Below are positions 32,987 through 44,065 of a stretch of DNA of 64,000 bases, in pieces. The notes beneath the pieces are model-generated. The model did no database searches and was not told where the DNA came from. It was given only the letters and a program-made list of their open reading frames with translations. The stretch spans positions 372,001 through 436,000 of the forward strand of contig NZ_CP047289.1 of NCBI RefSeq assembly GCF_018279165.1. Direction: 5' to 3'. Source of the stretch: Falsirhodobacter algicola (lineage in GTDB: Bacteria; Pseudomonadota; Alphaproteobacteria; Rhodobacterales; Rhodobacteraceae). Each line of letters opens with the position of its first letter. The first letter of the stretch is position 1. Made by a program: the position numbers and the translations under genes.

Positions 32987-33214
32987 ATGGCCAACAAACC
33001 GTTTTTCCGTCGTCGCAAGGTTGATCCGTTCGGGGGCGACAACGCACCCGCGATCGACTACAAGGACACGCGCACCCTGCAACGCTACATCTCCGAGCGT
33101 GGCAAGATCGTGCCCTCGCGCATCACCGCCGTTTCGGCAAAGAACCAGCGCAAGCTGGCGGCAGCGATCAAGCGCGCGCGCTTCCTCGCCCTGCTGCCCT
33201 ACGCCGTGAAGTGA
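32987..33214 (+). CDS. rpsR: 30S ribosomal protein S18
   Basis: A 75-residue S18: [39 protein letters not shown] and the basic helix [20 protein letters not shown]. Partner of S6 on the 30S platform. Middle gene of rpsF-rpsR-rplI. Confidence 0.98.
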   Translation: MANKPFFRRRKVDPFGGDNAPAIDYKDTRTLQRYISERGKIVPSRITAVSAKNQRKLAAAIKRARFLALLPYAVK

Positions 33215-33224
33215 GGATCCGCTG

Positions 33225-33806
33225 ATGCAAGTTATCCTTCTTGAGCGCGTGGCCAAGCTGGGCCAGATGGGCGAAGTCGTTTCCGTCAAGGACGGCTATG
33301 CCCGCAACTACCTGCTGCCGCAGGGCAAGGCGCTGCGCGCCAACGACATGAACATCAAGTCGTTCGAGGCCCGCAAGGCCCAGCTTGAGGCCGAAAACCT
33401 CGAGACGCGCAAAGAGGCCGAAGTCGTGGGCGAGAAGCTCGACGGGCAGCAGTTCGTCGTGATCCGTTCCGCGTCCGACTCGGGCGCGCTCTACGGTTCG
33501 GTGACGACGCGCGACGTGGCCGATGCCGCGACCGCCAACGGCTTCACCGTGAACCGCGGCCAAGTCGTGCTGGACCGTCCGATCAAGGACCTCGGTCTGC
33601 ACCCGGTCACGGTCGTTCTGCACCCCGAAGTCGCGGTGAAGGTGTCGATCAACGTCGCACGTTCCGCCGAAGAGGCTGAACTGCAGGCGTCCGGCAAGTC
33701 GATCCAAGAACTGGCTGCCGAAGAAGAGGCTGCGGCCGAATTCGAGATCGCCGGCCTGTTCGAAGATCTGGGCGCTGCACAGGACGACGAGGACGAGCGG
33801 GACTGA
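33225..33806 (+). CDS. rplI: 50S ribosomal protein L9
   Basis: A 193-residue L9, longer than the approximately 150 residues of enterobacteria because of an acidic C-terminal extension ([20 protein letters not shown] then DDEDERD). The N-domain [20 protein letters not shown] with [17 protein letters not shown] is canonical, and the C-domain has [14 protein letters not shown]9 helps maintain reading frame. Last gene of the operon. Confidence 0.97.
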   Translation: MQVILLERVAKLGQMGEVVSVKDGYARNYLLPQGKALRANDMNIKSFEARKAQLEAENLETRKEAEVVGEKLDGQQFVVIRSASDSGALYGSVTTRDVADAATANGFTVNRGQVVLDRPIKDLGLHPVTVVLHPEVAVKVSINVARSAEEAELQASGKSIQELAAEEEAAAEFEIAGLFEDLGAAQDDEDERD

Positions 33807-33830
33807 CCCCGCCCCATTCGTGACGACACG

Positions 33831-33860
33831 AAGGCCGCGCCCCACAGGGCGCGGCCTTTT
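33831..33860 (+). terminator. Terminator of the rpsF-rpsR-rplI operon
   Basis: Long GC stem AAGGCCGCGCCC / GGGCGCGGCCTT with a 3-base loop followed by TTTT. Confidence 0.85.
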
Positions 33861-33925
33861 CCGTTCAGGGAACGGTTGTGCCGATCGCGGCGTTGTGCCG
33901 CAGTTGTGATGGGAGACATCGGGGC

Positions 33926-35005
33926 ATGGCGCACAAACCGGACAGAACATGGCTTTTGGTGGGCAGTGGCCTGCTGCTGCTGACATTTCTGCGGCCGCGC
34001 CCCCCCGCGACGGAGAAGCCAGTGATGCCGACATCGACCACCCGTACCCCCGTATCCGAAACCGATCCGCCCGTGGGCCGCAGCGCCTCCTCTCCGGTGG
34101 AGATACCGGCCCGCGGCTGGTGGCAGATCGCCAAACGCGTCATCGGCGCCGTGATGGAGGACCGGGTTCTGGCCGTGGCGGCGGGGATGACCTTCTTCCT
34201 GCTGCTGGCCTTCGTGCCCTCGATCACCGCCTTCGTGTCGATCTATGGGCTGTTCGCCGACCGGGCGACGGTGACGAACCACATGGCCCTTCTGGCCGAG
34301 GTGCTGCCCGAACAATCGCTGTCGATCGTGAACGATCAGGTCACGCGCATCGCGTCCACGGATGCGACGACGATGACCTTCGCCTCCATCTTCTCGTTGC
34401 TGGTGGCGATGTGGTCGGCCAATGGCGGGGTGAAGGCGATGATCGAGGCGCTGAACGTCGCCTATAACGAGCGTGAGAAACGCTCCTACGTCATGCTGAA
34501 CCTCATCTCGATGACGATGATGATCGGGGGGGTCATCCTCATCCTCGTGATGATCGCGGCGGTGGCGGTGTTGCCGGCGGTGCTGTCCTTCCTGTCGATC
34601 GAGACGGGCGGGGGCCAGACCTCGGCGCTGCTGATCCGTTGGCCGGTGATCTTCCTCGTGATGATGGCGACGCTGGCAGGGCTCTACCGCTTCGGGCCGA
34701 GCCGCCGTTCGGCGCGCTGGCGCTGGATCAGTCCGGGGGCGGTCTTCGCCTCTGTGGCGCTGGTGATCTTCTCGGTCGCCTTCTCGATCTACGCGTCCAA
34801 CTTCGCCAATTTCAACGAGACCTATGGCTCGCTCGGCGCGCTGATGGGCCTGCTGATGTGGCTGTGGCTGTCCTCGGTGATCGTGCTGGTCGGCGCTGAG
34901 ATCAATTCCGAAACGGAGAAGCAGGTCAGCGACGACAGCACCGTCGGACCGGACCGGCCCATGGGCGAACGCGAGGCCCATGCGGCGGATGTGATCGCGC
35001 ATTGA
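33926..35005 (+). CDS. YihY/virulence factor BrkB family membrane protein
   Basis: A 359-residue membrane protein. After a hydrophilic N-terminal stretch come six hydrophobic segments. The family pattern is clear in EDRVLAVAAGMTFFLLLAFV, SLLVAMWSANGGVKAMIEAL, NVAYNEREKRSYV and ASNFANFNETYGSLGALMGL. Formerly mistaken for RNase BN; the true function is unknown, with transport suggested. The ATG at 33926 is chosen because the upstream extension overlaps the region after the terminator. Confidence 0.88.
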   Translation: MAHKPDRTWLLVGSGLLLLTFLRPRPPATEKPVMPTSTTRTPVSETDPPVGRSASSPVEIPARGWWQIAKRVIGAVMEDRVLAVAAGMTFFLLLAFVPSITAFVSIYGLFADRATVTNHMALLAEVLPEQSLSIVNDQVTRIASTDATTMTFASIFSLLVAMWSANGGVKAMIEALNVAYNEREKRSYVMLNLISMTMMIGGVILILVMIAAVAVLPAVLSFLSIETGGGQTSALLIRWPVIFLVMMATLAGLYRFGPSRRSARWRWISPGAVFASVALVIFSVAFSIYASNFANFNETYGSLGALMGLLMWLWLSSVIVLVGAEINSETEKQVSDDSTVGPDRPMGEREAHAADVIAH

Positions 35006-35007
35006 AA

Positions 35008-35031
35008 AAGGGGGGCCGCAACGCCCCCCTT
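35008..35031. terminator. Bidirectional terminator between yihY-like gene and nrdF
   Basis: AAGGGGGGC / GCCCCCCTT stem with a 6-base loop; A-run on the left gives the T-run needed for minus-strand nrdF (stop at 35036) and the right side is moderately T-rich. Confidence 0.65.
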
Positions 35032-35035
35032 CGTC

Positions 35036-38212
<3,177 letters not shown>

Positions 38213-38240
<28 letters not shown>

Positions 38241-38611
38241 AACGTGTCCAATCCTTGTTTCACGCGCGCCACGTCGTCATCGGTCCCGGCCAGCTCGAAG
38301 CTGTAGAGCAGGGGGACCTTGCATTTGGCGGCGATGATCTTGCCCGCAAGGGCGAAGTGTTCACCGAAGTTCAGGTTTCCCGAGGCGATCACACCCCGGA
38401 TCAGGGCGCGGTTCTCCGGGTCGTTGAGAAAGCGGATAACCGGCTTGGCCACCGCCCCCCGTCCTTCGCCGTCCGAATAACTGGGGGTGAGCAGGACGTA
38501 AGGCTCGCTCACCCGGATCTCTCCGGCGATGCGGATGGCGGGCAGGCCCAGCCGATCCACGAACCGCCGCGTGTTCCCCGAGCCCGAGCTGTAATAGACC
38601 AGCCGGGCCAC
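38213..38611 (-). CDS. nrdI: Flavodoxin-like RNR activator NrdI
   Basis: A 132-residue flavodoxin-like protein: [19 protein letters not shown] is the FMN phosphate loop, then [17 protein letters not shown] and [18 protein letters not shown]. NrdI supplies the oxidant for assembling the manganese cofactor of NrdF. Starts at GTG (38611), 4 bases after the nrdH stop; its end overlaps nrdE. Confidence 0.95.
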
Positions 38612-38615
38612 GGGA

Positions 38616-38837
38616 TCAGGCCAGAGCGCCGATCTTGTCCGGACGGAAGCCCGCCCAGTGATCGTTGCCCGCGATCACGACCGGCGCCTGACGATAGCCG
38701 AGGCCGGTCACCAGTTCCATCGCCGCAGCGTCTTCGGACAGGTCGATGATGGTGTAATCGACGCCCTGCTTGTCGAGGGCGCGCTTGGTGGCGTCGCACT
38801 GCACGCAGGCGGGTTTGGAGTAAAGCGTCACAGCCAT
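38616..38837 (-). CDS. nrdH: Glutaredoxin-like NrdH redoxin
   Basis: A 73-residue redoxin with the CxxC centre CVQC (Cys11, Cys14) in [20 protein letters not shown] and the C-terminal [13 protein letters not shown]. It is the electron donor to NrdE. First gene of the operon; the ATG at 38837 lies one base behind a LexA-type box. The frame is open far upstream without homology. Confidence 0.95.
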   Translation of the reverse strand: MAVTLYSKPACVQCDATKRALDKQGVDYTIIDLSEDAAAMELVTGLGYRQAPVVIAGNDHWAGFRPDKIGALA

Positions 38838-39051
38838 CGTTCTTGTCCCGTTCCAATGGGCCGGGGCACCAGTAACCGCCAAGCGGCCACCGGGTCCGTC
38901 ACCCGTGGTCATCAAAATGCACGAGGAGCGAAGCGGGCCAGGCACCACAGGATGTGGTGTCGTGGCGGCTGCCCGAAAGACCCTTTTGCCAGTGTTTATT
39001 GGCGTTCGGGGCCTTCGCCACATCTACCCCTAGGGGGGTGTCCGTGCCTCG
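38838..39051 (-). promoter_or_regulatory. Long structured leader of nrdHIEF
   Basis: About 210 bases lie between the predicted transcription start and nrdH. Visible hairpins: CACCACA-GGA-TGTGGTG (38943-38959, perfect 7 bp) and the CCACCGGGT/ACCCGTGG stem with one bulge (38887-38908). The first transcribed part contains CCCCTAGGGG (39027-39037). No cobalamin riboswitch core is recognisable. Regulatory function is inferred from length and structure. Confidence 0.35.
38839..38853 (-). promoter_or_regulatory. LexA-type SOS box (GTTC-N7-GTTC) before nrdH
   Basis: GTTC at 38839-38842, seven bases, GTTC at 38850-38853 on the plus strand. This is the alphaproteobacterial LexA operator pattern, one base upstream of the nrdH ATG. 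Its position far downstream of the predicted promoter is unusual, so binding might act as a roadblock, or a nearer promoter exists. Confidence 0.4.
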
Positions 39052-39057
39052 GGGCAA

Positions 39058-39086
39058 GATATAGCGCCTGCCGATCCGAGTCTCAA
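39058..39086 (-). promoter_or_regulatory. Probable promoter of nrdHIEF
   Basis: On the minus strand TTGAGA (39086-39081), 17-base spacer, TATATC (39063-39058). The -10 region GCGCTATATCTTG faintly resembles half of an NrdR box, but I cannot support two phased boxes. Confidence 0.5.
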
Positions 39087-39205
39087 CGCCGAACTGCACG
39101 GCTCGGCAATTTTCCGGTGAGCGTTTCTGTGTGCCGTCCTGTGGATAAATCGCGGGCCTCGGGGATTGCCTTTCCGGTCCGTGACTTGCACCCTGACGCC
39201 GTTGA

Positions 39206-39218
39206 CACCGGCCCGGTG
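39206..39218 (+). promoter_or_regulatory. Palindrome before the CDF transporter gene
   Basis: CACCGG-C-CCGGTG, a perfect 13-base inverted repeat 19 bases before the start codon. It could be the operator of a metal-responsive repressor; no such gene is nearby. Confidence 0.3.
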
Positions 39219-39237
39219 CCGGACGGCGGAGCGAGCC

Positions 39238-40143
39238 ATGCACGATCATTCCCACGCTGCCCACGAAGCGGGCAACCACCATAACGAAGGGGTGGTGCTG
39301 GCCGCCTGCCTACTGACTGCCGCCTTCATGGTGGTGGAGGTGGTGGGCGGCTTTCTGTCCGGCTCTCTCGCGCTGATTGCGGATGCGGGGCATATGCTGA
39401 CCGATACGGCGGCGCTGGCGCTGGCATGGGCGGGCTTCCGCCTTGGCCGACGTTCGGGCGGGCCGCTGCGCAGCTTCGGCGATCGGCGGCTGGAGGTGCT
39501 GGCGGCCTTCGTCAACGCCTGCGTGCTGATCCTGCTGGTCCTGTGGATCCTGTGGGAGGCGGTGCTGCGGCTGCTGCATCCCTCGGACGTTCTGCCGGGG
39601 CCGATGCTGGTGGTGGCGCTTCTGGGGCTGGCGGTGAATGGCGCGGTGTTCTGGCTGCTGCATCGGGGCGATACGGATCATGTGAACATCCGCGGGGCGC
39701 TGCTGCATGTGGCGGGGGACATGCTCGGCTCGGTCGCGGCGATTCTCGCGGCGGGAATCATCTGGGCGACGGGCTGGGTGGCGGCGGATCCGATCCTGTC
39801 GGTACTGCTCTCGGCGCTGATCCTGCGGTCGGGCTGGGCGCTGCTGCGATCCTCGTTCGACATCCTGATGGAGGGCGCGCCCCCCGGCGCCGCCCCCGAA
39901 CAGGTCCGCGCGCATCTGCGGGCGCTGGCGGGGGTGGAGGATGTGCATCATCTGCATATCTGGCAGATCACCTCGGGGCAGGTGGCGGCGACGCTGCACC
40001 TTCGCACCTCGGGGGATGCGCGGGCAGCGGTGCGCCGGGTGAAGCGCGCGCTCGCGCATGATTTTGGCATCGCCCATTCCACCGTTGAGATCGACTGGAC
40101 CCCCGAGCCGGAACCCTGTGCCTTCGGCACGGCGGAGGGCTGA
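39238..40143 (+). CDS. Cation diffusion facilitator (zinc/cobalt-type efflux)
   Basis: A 301-residue CDF exporter. It has a histidine-rich N-terminus (HDHSHAAHEAGNHH), six hydrophobic segments with the metal-site pairs HxxxD in LIADAGHMLTDTAAL and in LLHVAGDMLGSVAA, and a cytosolic C-terminal domain EDVHHLHIWQITSG typical of CzcD/ZitB zinc exporters. Start ATG at 39238, preceded by GGAG. Single transcription unit before ndk. Confidence 0.92.
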   Translation: MHDHSHAAHEAGNHHNEGVVLAACLLTAAFMVVEVVGGFLSGSLALIADAGHMLTDTAALALAWAGFRLGRRSGGPLRSFGDRRLEVLAAFVNACVLILLVLWILWEAVLRLLHPSDVLPGPMLVVALLGLAVNGAVFWLLHRGDTDHVNIRGALLHVAGDMLGSVAAILAAGIIWATGWVAADPILSVLLSALILRSGWALLRSSFDILMEGAPPGAAPEQVRAHLRALAGVEDVHHLHIWQITSGQVAATLHLRTSGDARAAVRRVKRALAHDFGIAHSTVEIDWTPEPEPCAFGTAEG

Positions 40144-40238
40144 TCGGCTGCGCTGCATGATGGACCACGCCGCCGAGGCATGTTAGCAGGGCGTCGGAAC
40201 CGGGCCATGGTGGCCCTTGGATTGCAAGAGAGACCAAT

Positions 40239-40661
40239 ATGGCCGTCGAACGCACCCTGTCGATCATCAAACCCGATGCGACCCGCCGCAACCTGACCGG
40301 CAAGATCAACGCCAAATTCGAGGAAGCGGGCCTGCGCATCGTCGCGCAAAAGCGTCTGCACCTGTCCACGGCGCAGGCCGGCAAATTCTACGAAGTCCAC
40401 AAAGAGCGCCCCTTCTATGGCGAGCTGGTGGAGTTCATGGCGTCCGAGCCGGTCGTCGTACAGGTTCTGGAAGGCGAGGGCGCCATTGCCAAGAACCGCG
40501 AAGTGATGGGCGCGACCAACCCGGCCAACGCCGATGCCGGCACCATCCGCAAGGAGTTCGCTCTTTCGGTCGGCGAGAACTCGGTCCACGGCTCCGACGC
40601 GCCGGAAACCGCCAAGGAAGAGATCGCCTTCTTCTTCTCCGGTCTCGAACTGGTCGGCTAA
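40239..40661 (+). CDS. ndk: Nucleoside diphosphate kinase
   Basis: A 140-residue NDK transferring gamma-phosphate between nucleotides. It has [15 protein letters not shown] at the start, [16 protein letters not shown], and [15 protein letters not shown]. The phosphorylated histidine motif reads [15 protein letters not shown]. Normal length. Confidence 0.98.
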   Translation: MAVERTLSIIKPDATRRNLTGKINAKFEEAGLRIVAQKRLHLSTAQAGKFYEVHKERPFYGELVEFMASEPVVVQVLEGEGAIAKNREVMGATNPANADAGTIRKEFALSVGENSVHGSDAPETAKEEIAFFFSGLELVG

Positions 40662-40796
40662 TGCCTGTTGGGGCCGCGCAAGTGCTGCGCGGTCCCGCCC
40701 CCCGGCCGGTGCCCTGCGCCCGCCGCCCCCCGATCCCCACAGTGCCGAACCGATGCGCGCCGCTGGCCGCTGCCGCGTCATGGGCTCATTTTCGGT

Positions 40797-40840
40797 ATGC
40801 AAATGTATGCCGAAGCATGCTGAGGCATGCCCATGCATAC
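40797..40840 (+). repeat. Helically phased 10-bp repeat array upstream of pntA
   Basis: The tetramer ATGC, preceded by GT or GC, recurs exactly every 10 bases at 40797, 40807, 40817 and 40827 (units ending GTATGC, GTATGC, GCATGC, GCATGC), followed by a related ATGCATAC. The array lies about 80-120 bases before pntA, upstream of a weak promoter-like TTGCAA-N16-CTTAAC (40853-40880). One site per helical turn suggests cooperative binding of a regulator on one DNA face. Rest of the 258-base gap: a GC-rich hairpin behind ndk. Confidence 0.6.
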
Positions 40841-40919
40841 CTCCTACTTGTCTTGCAACCCGGTGCTTTCGTGTCTTAACTGCCGCTCCAGTGAGTGAGC
40901 ACGAGAGGGAGGTCGGCTT

Positions 40920-42485
40920 TTGAAGATCGGAGCCGCGAAGGAGGTTTTTGCTGGCGAGGCCCGGGTGGCGATGACACCCGAGAGCGCCGCGCAGATCCGC
41001 AAACTGGGGCATGAGTGCCTGATCGAGACCGGGGCCGGCGCCAAAGCCGGGTTCACCGACGACGCCTATCGCGCCGCCGGCGTGACCGTGGTCGATGATA
41101 TTTACGCCGCGGCCGATGTCGTGGTGAAGGTCCGCGGCCCCGAAGAGGAGGAGGTGGCCAAGCTGCGCGAGGGGCAGACCCTCATCAGCTTCTTCTGGCC
41201 GGCGCAGAACGCCGAATTGCTGGAGGCGGTCAAGGCCCGCGGCGCGACCGTGGTTGCGATGGACATGGTCCCCCGCATCTCGCGCGCGCAGAAGATGGAC
41301 GCGCTGTCCTCCATGGCCAACATCGCCGGCTACCGCGCCGTGATCGAGGCGGGCAACAACTTCCCCCGCTTCTTCACCGGGCAGGTGACGGCGGCGGGCA
41401 AGGTGCCGCCGGCCAAGGTGCTGATCGTGGGCGCGGGCGTGGCAGGTCTTGCCGCGATCGGCACCTCCACGAGCCTTGGCGCGATCACCTATGCCTTCGA
41501 CGTGCGGCCCGAAGTGGCTGAGCAGATCGAATCGATGGGCGCGGAATTCGTCTATCTCGATTTCGAGGAGGCGCAGACCGACGGCGCGGCGACGGGCGGC
41601 TATGCGGCCCCCTCCAGCCCGGAGTTCCGCGATGCGCAGCTGAAGAAGTTCCGCGAACTCGCCCCCGAGATGGACATCGTCATCACCACGGCGCTGATCC
41701 CCGGCCGTCCGGCCCCGGTCCTGTGGACCCGCGACATGGTGGAGGCCATGAAGCCCGGCTCCGTGATCGTGGACCTTGCGGCCGAACGCGGCGGCAACTG
41801 CGAGCTGACCGTCCCGGACGAGAAGATCGTGACCGATGGCGGCGTGACGATCGTCGGCTATACCGACTTCCCCAGCCGCATGGCGACGCAGTCCTCGACG
41901 CTTTATTCCAACAATATCCGTCACATGCTGTCCGATCTTACACCGGGCAAGGACGGCGTCATCAACCATGACATGGACGATGACGTGATCCGCACGGCGA
42001 CCGCGACGCATGAGGGGGAGATCACCTTCCCGCCGCCGCCGCTGAAGATCCAAGCCATCGCCGCGCAGAAACCGCGCGAAAAGGTCAAGGAACCGACCGC
42101 CGAAGAAAAGCGCGCCACCGAGGTCCTGCGCTTCCGTCAGCAGACCAAGACGCAGGTCGGCCTTCTGGTCGCGGCGACGGTTCTGCTCTTGGTGGTGGGC
42201 GCCGTCGCACCGGCCAGCTTCATGGCGCATTTCGTCGTCTTCGTACTGGCCTGCTTCATCGGTTTCCAAGTGATCTGGGCGGTGTCCCATTCGCTGCACA
42301 CGCCGCTGATGGCGGTCACGAACGCGGTGTCGGGGATCATCATCCTCGGTTCCTTGGTGCAGATCGGGGCGGGCGGCTTCCTCGTGGTGCTGCTGTCCTT
42401 CGTGGCGATCCTCATCGCCTCCATCAACATCGTCGGGGGCTTCCTCGTGACGCGGCGCATGCTCGCCATGTTCCAGAAATCGTAA
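40920..42485 (+). CDS. pntA: NAD(P) transhydrogenase, alpha subunit
   Basis: A 521-residue PntA with fused domain I and membrane helices. The NAD-binding domain contains [39 protein letters not shown] and the Rossmann loop [16 protein letters not shown]. The C-terminus (about 400-521) has four hydrophobic helices. With PntB it couples hydride transfer from NADH to NADP to proton flow across the inner membrane. Starts at TTG (40920) behind GAGGGAGG; no usable ATG nearby. Confidence 0.96.
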   Translation: MKIGAAKEVFAGEARVAMTPESAAQIRKLGHECLIETGAGAKAGFTDDAYRAAGVTVVDDIYAAADVVVKVRGPEEEEVAKLREGQTLISFFWPAQNAELLEAVKARGATVVAMDMVPRISRAQKMDALSSMANIAGYRAVIEAGNNFPRFFTGQVTAAGKVPPAKVLIVGAGVAGLAAIGTSTSLGAITYAFDVRPEVAEQIESMGAEFVYLDFEEAQTDGAATGGYAAPSSPEFRDAQLKKFRELAPEMDIVITTALIPGRPAPVLWTRDMVEAMKPGSVIVDLAAERGGNCELTVPDEKIVTDGGVTIVGYTDFPSRMATQSSTLYSNNIRHMLSDLTPGKDGVINHDMDDDVIRTATATHEGEITFPPPPLKIQAIAAQKPREKVKEPTAEEKRATEVLRFRQQTKTQVGLLVAATVLLLVVGAVAPASFMAHFVVFVLACFIGFQVIWAVSHSLHTPLMAVTNAVSGIIILGSLVQIGAGGFLVVLLSFVAILIASINIVGGFLVTRRMLAMFQKS

Positions 42486-42495
42486 GGGGGCGGCT

Positions 42496-43920
42496 TTGGA
42501 TTACGCAATGGTTTCGGCAGCCTATATCGCTGCCGCAATTCTCTTCATCCTGTGCCTCGGCGGTCTTTCGGGGCAGGAAAGCGCCAAGCGTGCGGTGTGG
42601 TACGGCATCGCCGGCATGGCGCTGGCCGTGGTCGCGACGCTGTTCGGCCCGGGTCCGGGGTATCTTCCGCTCGTGCTCTTGGCGATCGTTCTGGGCGCGG
42701 GCATCGGCTGGTACGTCGCCAAGCGGGTGGAGATGACGGCGATGCCGCAACTGGTGGCGGCGCTGCACAGCTTCGTCGGCCTCGCGGCGGTCTTCATCGG
42801 CTTCTGCACGCATATCGTGATGAACCGGGTTCTGGGCCTCGATGCGGGCATCCTTTCGGGGTTCGAGGCGCTGATCGCCCACAAGACCCCGGCCGAGATC
42901 GCCATCCTTCAGGTGGAGACGTTCATCGGCGTGTTCGTGGGCGCAGTGACGTTCACCGGCTCGATCGTGGCCTTCGGCAAGCTTTCGGGCAAGATCGACA
43001 GCAAGGCGCGCAAACTGCCGGGCGGCCACTGGCTGAACGCGGGCGCGGCGGCGCTGTCGGTGATCCTGCTCATCGCCTATTGCAACGGCGCGGGCGGCTG
43101 GACGCTGCTCCTGATGACGGCCTGCGCGCTGTTCATCGGCTATCACCTCATCATGGGGATCGGCGGCGCGGACATGCCGGTGGTCGTCTCCATGCTCAAC
43201 AGCTATTCGGGCTGGGCGGCATCGGCGATCGGCTTCTCGCTCTCGAACGATCTGCTGATCGTGACGGGCGCGCTGGTCGGCTCTTCGGGGGCGATCCTCA
43301 GCTACATCATGTGCAAGGCGATGAACCGCAGCTTCGTCAACGTGATCCTTGGCGGTTTCGGCACCACGACCGGCCCCGCGATGGAGATCGAGGGCGAGCA
43401 GGTGGCCATCGACGCCGAAGGCGTGGCGACCGCGCTGAACGATGCCGACAGCGTCATCATCGTGCCGGGTTACGGCATGGCCGTGGCGCAGGCGCAGCAG
43501 GCGGTGTCGGAACTGACGCGCAAGCTGCGCGCCAAGGGCAAGACGGTGCGCTTCGGCATCCACCCCGTGGCGGGCCGCCTTCCGGGCCATATGAACGTGC
43601 TGCTGGCCGAGGCGAAGGTGCCCTATGACATCGTGCTGGAGATGGACGAGATCAACGACGACTTCGCCTCCACCGATGTGGTGATCGTCATCGGCTCCAA
43701 CGACATCGTGAACCCGGCCGCGCAGGAGGACCCGAACAGCCCGATCGCCGGTATGCCCGTGCTGCGGGTGTGGGAGGCCAAGCAGGTCTTCGTGTCCAAA
43801 CGCGGGCAGGGGACCGGCTATTCCGGGATCGAGAACCCGTTGTTCTTCAAGGAGAACACCCGGATGTTCTACGGCGATGCCAAGGGATCCATCGGACAAC
43901 TCGTCAATCTTGTGGATTGA
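42496..43920 (+). CDS. pntB: NAD(P) transhydrogenase, beta subunit
   Basis: A 474-residue PntB. Roughly nine N-terminal hydrophobic helices carry domain II, and the NADP-binding domain III is at the C-terminus with [53 protein letters not shown] and the final [12 protein letters not shown]. The TTG at 42496 (5 bases behind AAGGGGG) gives the better start; an ATG at 42508 is an alternative. Ten bases separate it from pntA. Confidence 0.96.
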   Translation: MDYAMVSAAYIAAAILFILCLGGLSGQESAKRAVWYGIAGMALAVVATLFGPGPGYLPLVLLAIVLGAGIGWYVAKRVEMTAMPQLVAALHSFVGLAAVFIGFCTHIVMNRVLGLDAGILSGFEALIAHKTPAEIAILQVETFIGVFVGAVTFTGSIVAFGKLSGKIDSKARKLPGGHWLNAGAAALSVILLIAYCNGAGGWTLLLMTACALFIGYHLIMGIGGADMPVVVSMLNSYSGWAASAIGFSLSNDLLIVTGALVGSSGAILSYIMCKAMNRSFVNVILGGFGTTTGPAMEIEGEQVAIDAEGVATALNDADSVIIVPGYGMAVAQAQQAVSELTRKLRAKGKTVRFGIHPVAGRLPGHMNVLLAEAKVPYDIVLEMDEINDDFASTDVVIVIGSNDIVNPAAQEDPNSPIAGMPVLRVWEAKQVFVSKRGQGTGYSGIENPLFFKENTRMFYGDAKGSIGQLVNLVD

Positions 43921-43924
43921 TCCG

Positions 43925-43952
43925 GAACGCCCCGCCCTCGCGGGGCGTTCTT
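43925..43952 (+). terminator. Hairpin behind pntB
   Basis: Perfect 11-bp stem GAACGCCCCGC / GCGGGGCGTTC with a 4-base loop, followed by TTCATT. Probably terminates or attenuates transcription into the next small gene. Confidence 0.6.
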
Positions 43953-43978
43953 CATTCGGGCATCAACAGGAGGCACGA

Positions 43979-44065
43979 ATGTTCAAGTTCATCGGCGGCA
44001 CCATGGGGGTCATCTTCCTGATCGGTCTGATCGTGGTGATCCTGCTTCTCAAACTGATCTTTTAA
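43979..44065 (+). CDS. 28-residue single-pass membrane peptide
   Basis: An ATG at 43979 with an excellent Shine-Dalgarno (AGGAGG 5 bases upstream) opens a 28-codon frame: MFKFIGGTMG, then an unbroken hydrophobic helix VIFLIGLIVVILLLKLIF. No homologue is recognised. The strong ribosome site, membrane-helix composition and position behind pntA-pntB suggest a real small membrane protein, perhaps stabilising a membrane complex; that is inference. Its stop codon overlaps that of convergent nadE by 4 bases. A longer in-frame extension upstream passes through the pntB hairpin and is unlikely. Confidence 0.55.
   Translation: MFKFIGGTMGVIFLIGLIVVILLLKLIF

Noticed and set aside
38838-39051. Cobalamin riboswitch before nrdHIEF
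   Set aside because: The conserved core and the B12-box GCCACTG-type end could not be found on the minus strand.
38899-39282. 127-codon minus-strand frame across the nrd leader and promoter
   Set aside because: It crosses the predicted promoter, has no ribosome site or recognisable domain, and its composition is not gene-like.
40662-40796. Terminator behind ndk
   Set aside because: A GC-rich hairpin is present at about 40670-40697, but no T-run follows, so I did not list it as a terminator.
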